Source: an uncultured Clostridia bacterium
Lineage (GTDB): Bacteria; Bacillota; Clostridia; Oscillospirales; Ruminococcaceae
Direction: 5' to 3'
DNA length: 35,186 nt
Assembly: GCA_946617595.1 (NCBI GenBank)
Contig: CAMOKN010000063.1
Location: forward strand, 1 to 35,186
In this document: positions 31,715 through 35,186 of the stretch, piece after piece
Position numbering within the stretch: the stretch's first letter is position 1
Layout: each line of letters begins with the position of its first letter
Translations under genes and position numbers: made by a program
Notes under the pieces: generated by a model
The model's database searches: none
What the model saw: the letters and a program-made list of their open reading frames with translations, nothing else
What the model was told of the DNA's origin: nothing

Positions 31715-34420
31715 ATGGAGATCAAAGGACTGAACGACAAACAGGTTCAGGAATCGCGTGAAAAATATGGTTCAAACCAGATTCCCGATTCAGAACCCAC
31801 GACGTTCTGGCACGAATTCATCGAGACATTCAAAGATCCGATGATAATTATTCTTGTAGTCATCGCAGCTATAATGATAGTTATGGCAATATTCGGAATG
31901 GCTACGATCTATGAGCCTATCGGTACAGTGATAGCGATACTTGTGGTTGCTTTTGTTTCGGCAAAAACAGGTGTTGCGAGCGACACGAAGTACAGAGAGC
32001 TCAAGGACAGCACAAAGAAAGATACCTGTAAGGTAATGCGAAATGACCTTGTTGTAGTCATCGACGTTGATGATGTCGTTGTAGGCGATAAGGTGATATT
32101 GCAGTCGGGTGATAAGGTTCCGGCCGACGGTATCCTCATTTCCGGAAATCTGAACGTTGATAACTCCGCACTCAACGGCGAGGCTGAGGAATGTAAGAAA
32201 AAGGCTGCGCTGGAAGGGTTTGAGTTTCCCGAAAACATAACGGGCGATGTGTTCGTTGACGATCACTCTCTGTTCAGAGGCGCTGTTGTGTTTGACGGAG
32301 AGGGCGTTCTTGATGTAAAGAAGGTCGGACTCAAGACCATGATGGGCAGAATGGCTGAAGAGATGCAGGAGGACGAACCCGACTCCCCGCTGAAGGTAAA
32401 GCTTGCGAAGCTCGCTAAGCAGATATCCACATTCGGTTACATCGGCGCTACCGTGATCGCGGTGTTCTACATTGCATACTTCATCTTCTTCCAGCCGATA
32501 ATCGGCGCGGACGGCGCTGTTCTCGGTACAGGACCGAACATATTCTTCTCCCAGGACGTGGGAACTATTATCCACAAGTTCGTTGAAGCGGTTTCGCTTG
32601 CGGTAGTTATCATAGTATGTGCGGTGCCGGAAGGACTGCCGCTTATGATCTCGCTGGTTCTGATGCAGAACACAAGCAAGATGCTCGATCATAACGTTCT
32701 CGTAAGAAAAGCGGAAGGTATCGAGACAGCAGGTTCGCTGAACATTCTTTTCAGCGATAAGACAGGTACTATCACAAAGGGTAAGCTCGAAGTTATAGAT
32801 TTCTTTACCGCAGACGGAAATTCGATACCGCTTGATGAGCTTTCAAAGCACAGCGCGGTAAAATCGCTGATAGATATTGCAATAGGAAAGAACACTCTTT
32901 CGATGTTTGATGCTTCTCACAATGTTGTCGGCGGTAACATGACCGATCAGGCTCTTATGAAGTTCATAGGAGAAGACACATTCAATATGCTCCAGCAGAG
33001 AACGGAGTACGTCATAACCGACAGCCAGAGCTTCAACTCTGCCAACAAGTTCAGCCAGAGCCGCATTGATAATCTCGGCAAGACATTTTACAAGGGTGCT
33101 CCGGAAAGACTTCTTGCAAAGGCAAAGAAATATCTCGACGCAGACGGCACACTGCATGACATCGACCTCGACAGGCTCAACAAGAAGATAGATGAACTTG
33201 CGGAAAGATCTATCCGTGTACTTTCGTTCGGTTATTCCGAGCAGGGTATGGTTCAGAATTCTATCAATGACGATGTTGTACTTATCGGACTTGTAGGCAT
33301 CAGAGACGATGTTCGTCCTGAGGCGAAGATCGCTATCAAGGAAGTACGTGAGGCAGGTATTCAGGTCGTTATGATAACCGGCGACCGCCTTGAAACTGCA
33401 AGGGCTATTGCGAAAGACTGCGGACTTATAAACAGTGATGATGATATTGCGCTTTCGTCCATGCAGCTCAATGAGATGAGTGACGACGAGGTAAAGAAGA
33501 TAATCCCGAGAATACGCGTTATCGCGCGTGCGCTTCCTACAGATAAATCGAGAATGGTTCGTCTCTGTCAGGAACTCAACCTTGTTGTCGGAATGACCGG
33601 AGACGGCGTAAACGACTCGCCCGCCCTCAAGCGCGCAGATGTCGGATTTGCAATGGGAAGCGGTACCGAAGCTGCTAAAGAAGCCGGAAAGATCGTTATT
33701 CTCGATGACAACTTCAAGTCGATCAAGGACGCTATCTGGTACGGCAGAACTATATATCACAACATTCTGAAATTCTGCGTATTCCAGCTTGTAATAAATG
33801 TAACTGCGGTAATAGTCAGCGCTATAGCACCGTTCTTCGGAGTAGAAGAACCGCTGAAGGTGACTCACCTTCTGTTCGTAAACCTCGTTATGGACTCTCT
33901 TGGCGCTATAATGCTCGGAAACGAGCCTGCACTCGAAAAGTATATGCATGAAAAGCCTCGCCGCAGAGACGAAAGTATCATCAGCAAGCAAATGGCAATA
34001 CGTATCGGAACAATGGGTCTGTGGCTGACACTTGTAAGCTTCTGCTATCTGCTGCTCCCGAAATTTGTTCCGGGATTCATGGACATCTTCGGCGGTGAAG
34101 CTCAGCATATAACAGGATACTTCGTACTGTTTATCTGGGCGGCAATGTTCAACGGATTCAATGTCCGCGACGACGGGTTCGGTATTTTCTCACGGCTCGG
34201 TGAGAACAAGAATTTCATCAAGGTATTCATTGCGATAGTGCTGATACAGGCATTGATCGTAAATGCTGCTCTGATACCCGGAATGAGCTTCCTCGGCGAT
34301 ATGTTCAGCTGTGAGCCGTTCAGTATAGTCGGCTGGTGCATCGTGATCGTACTTGCCGCAACAATGATACCTGTAGATCTTATCAGAAAAGCAGTTACAG
34401 GCGCAGGAAAAAACAAGTGA
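31715..34420 (+). CDS. P-type Ca2+-transporting ATPase (PMCA/type II)
   Basis: Start at 31715 after GGAGG; the longer frame from 31574 overlaps terD and is rejected. 901-residue membrane pump exporting cytosolic Ca2+. Features in order: actuator-domain motif SALNGEAEE (TGES-like, here NGEA), M4 CAVPEGLPL with Ca2+-ligand Glu306, phosphorylation site SDKTGTITKG (Asp348), nucleotide-domain FYKGAPE, hinge GMTGDGVNDSPALKRADVGFAMG, and M5-M6 with NVTAVIVSAIAPFF and FVNLVMDSLGA (Asn and Asp site II ligands). About ten membrane helices. Unusually, it takes the place TerC holds in the Bacillus cluster. Two long antisense frames across it are shadows. Confidence 0.95.
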   Translation: MEIKGLNDKQVQESREKYGSNQIPDSEPTTFWHEFIETFKDPMIIILVVIAAIMIVMAIFGMATIYEPIGTVIAILVVAFVSAKTGVASDTKYRELKDSTKKDTCKVMRNDLVVVIDVDDVVVGDKVILQSGDKVPADGILISGNLNVDNSALNGEAEECKKKAALEGFEFPENITGDVFVDDHSLFRGAVVFDGEGVLDVKKVGLKTMMGRMAEEMQEDEPDSPLKVKLAKLAKQISTFGYIGATVIAVFYIAYFIFFQPIIGADGAVLGTGPNIFFSQDVGTIIHKFVEAVSLAVVIIVCAVPEGLPLMISLVLMQNTSKMLDHNVLVRKAEGIETAGSLNILFSDKTGTITKGKLEVIDFFTADGNSIPLDELSKHSAVKSLIDIAIGKNTLSMFDASHNVVGGNMTDQALMKFIGEDTFNMLQQRTEYVITDSQSFNSANKFSQSRIDNLGKTFYKGAPERLLAKAKKYLDADGTLHDIDLDRLNKKIDELAERSIRVLSFGYSEQGMVQNSINDDVVLIGLVGIRDDVRPEAKIAIKEVREAGIQVVMITGDRLETARAIAKDCGLINSDDDIALSSMQLNEMSDDEVKKIIPRIRVIARALPTDKSRMVRLCQELNLVVGMTGDGVNDSPALKRADVGFAMGSGTEAAKEAGKIVILDDNFKSIKDAIWYGRTIYHNILKFCVFQLVINVTAVIVSAIAPFFGVEEPLKVTHLLFVNLVMDSLGAIMLGNEPALEKYMHEKPRRRDESIISKQMAIRIGTMGLWLTLVSFCYLLLPKFVPGFMDIFGGEAQHITGYFVLFIWAAMFNGFNVRDDGFGIFSRLGENKNFIKVFIAIVLIQALIVNAALIPGMSFLGDMFSCEPFSIVGWCIVIVLAATMIPVDLIRKAVTGAGKNK

Positions 34421-34434
34421 TACGGAGGTAAAAC

Positions 34435-34995
34435 ATGGGCCTTTTTGACAATATTGGAAAACCGCAGGCAGCGCCGTCAGGAAATACTGACGCCAAGGGA
34501 AACAAGTATGTTGACGTTGTATTCAACAAGCTTCCGGACACTTATGAAGAATTTATCGCGCTTCCTCAGGCTTCACTCTCTACGGTCTATGATACCGCAG
34601 CAATGACGGTACTTGCGCTGTGCTTCTATCCTCAGGATCCGGATCTTTCAATGAAGATGTACAGCTTTGTAAGCGGTCCCCGCACTATAAATCCCGCAGA
34701 GTTCAGCTTCATAAAAGACAGGTTCAGAGATTCTGACTATGTTCCGCGCTCCTACTTTACAGGTGCAACCCCGGCAAATGACTACAAGCCGACTGAGCCC
34801 TACACTGTCAGAGTCAGCGAGAACCCCTACACCTACGACAACGAGGGTTACGCAAAGATGTTCCTGACCTCAGGCGGCGCTGACAACCCACGCTTTGTAA
34901 CGCTCCGCAAGGCAAAGGACGGCAAGTGGTATCTCTGGGAACAGTTCATTCTTGTCGGCATAAGAGAACCTTCAAGCTCAAGTCCTTGGGCTTGA
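34435..34995 (+). CDS. Small conserved protein linked to Ter clusters (DUF6935-like, from memory)
   Basis: 186 residues, no signal peptide or membrane segment. It opens MGLFDNIGKPQAAPSG, then LPDTYEEFIALPQASLSTVYDTAAMTVLALCFYPQDPD, FIKDRFRDSDYVPRSYFTGATPANDY, and ends GKWYLWEQFILVGIREPSSSSPWA. I recall this as a conserved Firmicute family of unknown function found near TerD genes, but could not verify the label. GGAGG precedes the ATG, 14 bp after the ATPase stop, so it is cotranscribed with the pump. Confidence 0.8.
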   Translation: MGLFDNIGKPQAAPSGNTDAKGNKYVDVVFNKLPDTYEEFIALPQASLSTVYDTAAMTVLALCFYPQDPDLSMKMYSFVSGPRTINPAEFSFIKDRFRDSDYVPRSYFTGATPANDYKPTEPYTVRVSENPYTYDNEGYAKMFLTSGGADNPRFVTLRKAKDGKWYLWEQFILVGIREPSSSSPWA

Positions 34996-35057
34996 GCCTG
35001 TCATTGTGCATGAGAGAGCATTGAGATCTGGTCGCAATTAAACTCTACAGCATGATT

Positions 35058-35095
35058 AAAGGCACGAGCTGAAACAGTTCGTGCCTTTTTTATAT
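35058..35095 (+). terminator. Strong terminator closing the Ter/Ca2+ ATPase operon
   Basis: AAAGGCACGAGCTG-AAA-CAGTTCGTGCCTTT forms an 11-14 bp stem (one G-T pair) with a 3-nt loop and is followed by TTTATATTTT. The 90 bases after it to the window edge show no gene; the last 30 are purine-rich. Confidence 0.92.
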
Positions 35096-35186
35096 TTTGT
35101 TTGCAGAGATTGTAACAGGAGCAGTACACTATTGGCTTAGGTGCAGCCTTTCAGGAGGGTGGAAGAGGGGAGGGGTCCGGGGAGGG

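Noticed and set aside
32843-34108. 421-codon antisense open frame (and 31790-32692, 300 codons)
   Set aside because: Both lie opposite the Ca2+ ATPase, have no ribosome site or family motifs, and arise from the codon bias of the real gene.
1-35186. CRISPR array, tRNA or rRNA genes
   Set aside because: No regularly spaced repeats, cloverleaf-like sequences or rRNA-like stretches were recognised on either strand.

Overview
The window looks like a chromosome segment from an anaerobic, low-to-mid GC Firmicute of the Ruminococcus type (Oscillospiraceae). The evidence is a type I-like dockerin ending in the 'KDATQILRYDAG' style, cohesin-like surface modules, NPNTG-type cell-wall sorting signals, a two-gene minimal SUF system, a clostripain lipoprotein, a Bacillus/Clostridia-type Ter cluster, and several families of short palindromic intergenic repeats. 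No rRNA, tRNA, CRISPR array, phage gene or intact transposase was seen.

Layout. (1) 212-1887, minus: minimal Fe-S assembly pair (SufC ATPase, SufB-like scaffold) with a good promoter. (2) 2184-9423, plus: a three-gene surface operon behind a near-consensus extended -10 promoter. A wall-anchored protein with one cohesin-like domain is followed by a secreted leucine-rich-repeat (BspA-like) protein with a C-terminal dockerin, then a wall-anchored protein with five cohesin-like domains. The genes for scaffold and docked ligand lie together, so this is my leading candidate for an undescribed system. (3) 9756-11935, plus: an unknown small protein and a bacterial GH3 acyl-adenylating enzyme. (4) 15991-12030, minus: a LytTR response regulator and GHKL histidine kinase that overlap by 8 nt, then two unknown proteins in their own unit. 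The two promoters share a 20-bp motif at the same distance from the -10, so the regulator probably controls both units. (5) 18155-16310, minus: three overlapping or adjacent genes resembling a TolQ/ExbB channel, a TolR/ExbD-like coiled-coil protein and a second ExbD-like protein, which is unexpected in a monoderm. (6) 20444-18279, minus: Tex. (7) 20814-26079, plus: GH13 alpha-glucosidase/amylase, DUF2156 protein, CxxCxxCC cluster protein and clostripain-family lipoprotein. (8) 26481-34995, plus: Ter stress cluster (YceG-like, TelA, two TerD) joined to a PMCA-type Ca2+ ATPase and a small conserved protein, closed by a strong terminator at about 35058.

Intergenic DNA is rich in repeats: an exact 59-nt hairpin element in the leaders of tex and of the unknown gene at 9756; a TTAAGGCAATACCGCA-type inverted-repeat family, several copies of which lie in 5' leaders; and a 160-bp MITE-like element with AGGGGAACCTCTAAAAACC ends, one lone end of which abuts the sufB stop. 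Functional names come from motif recognition by eye; no database search was possible.
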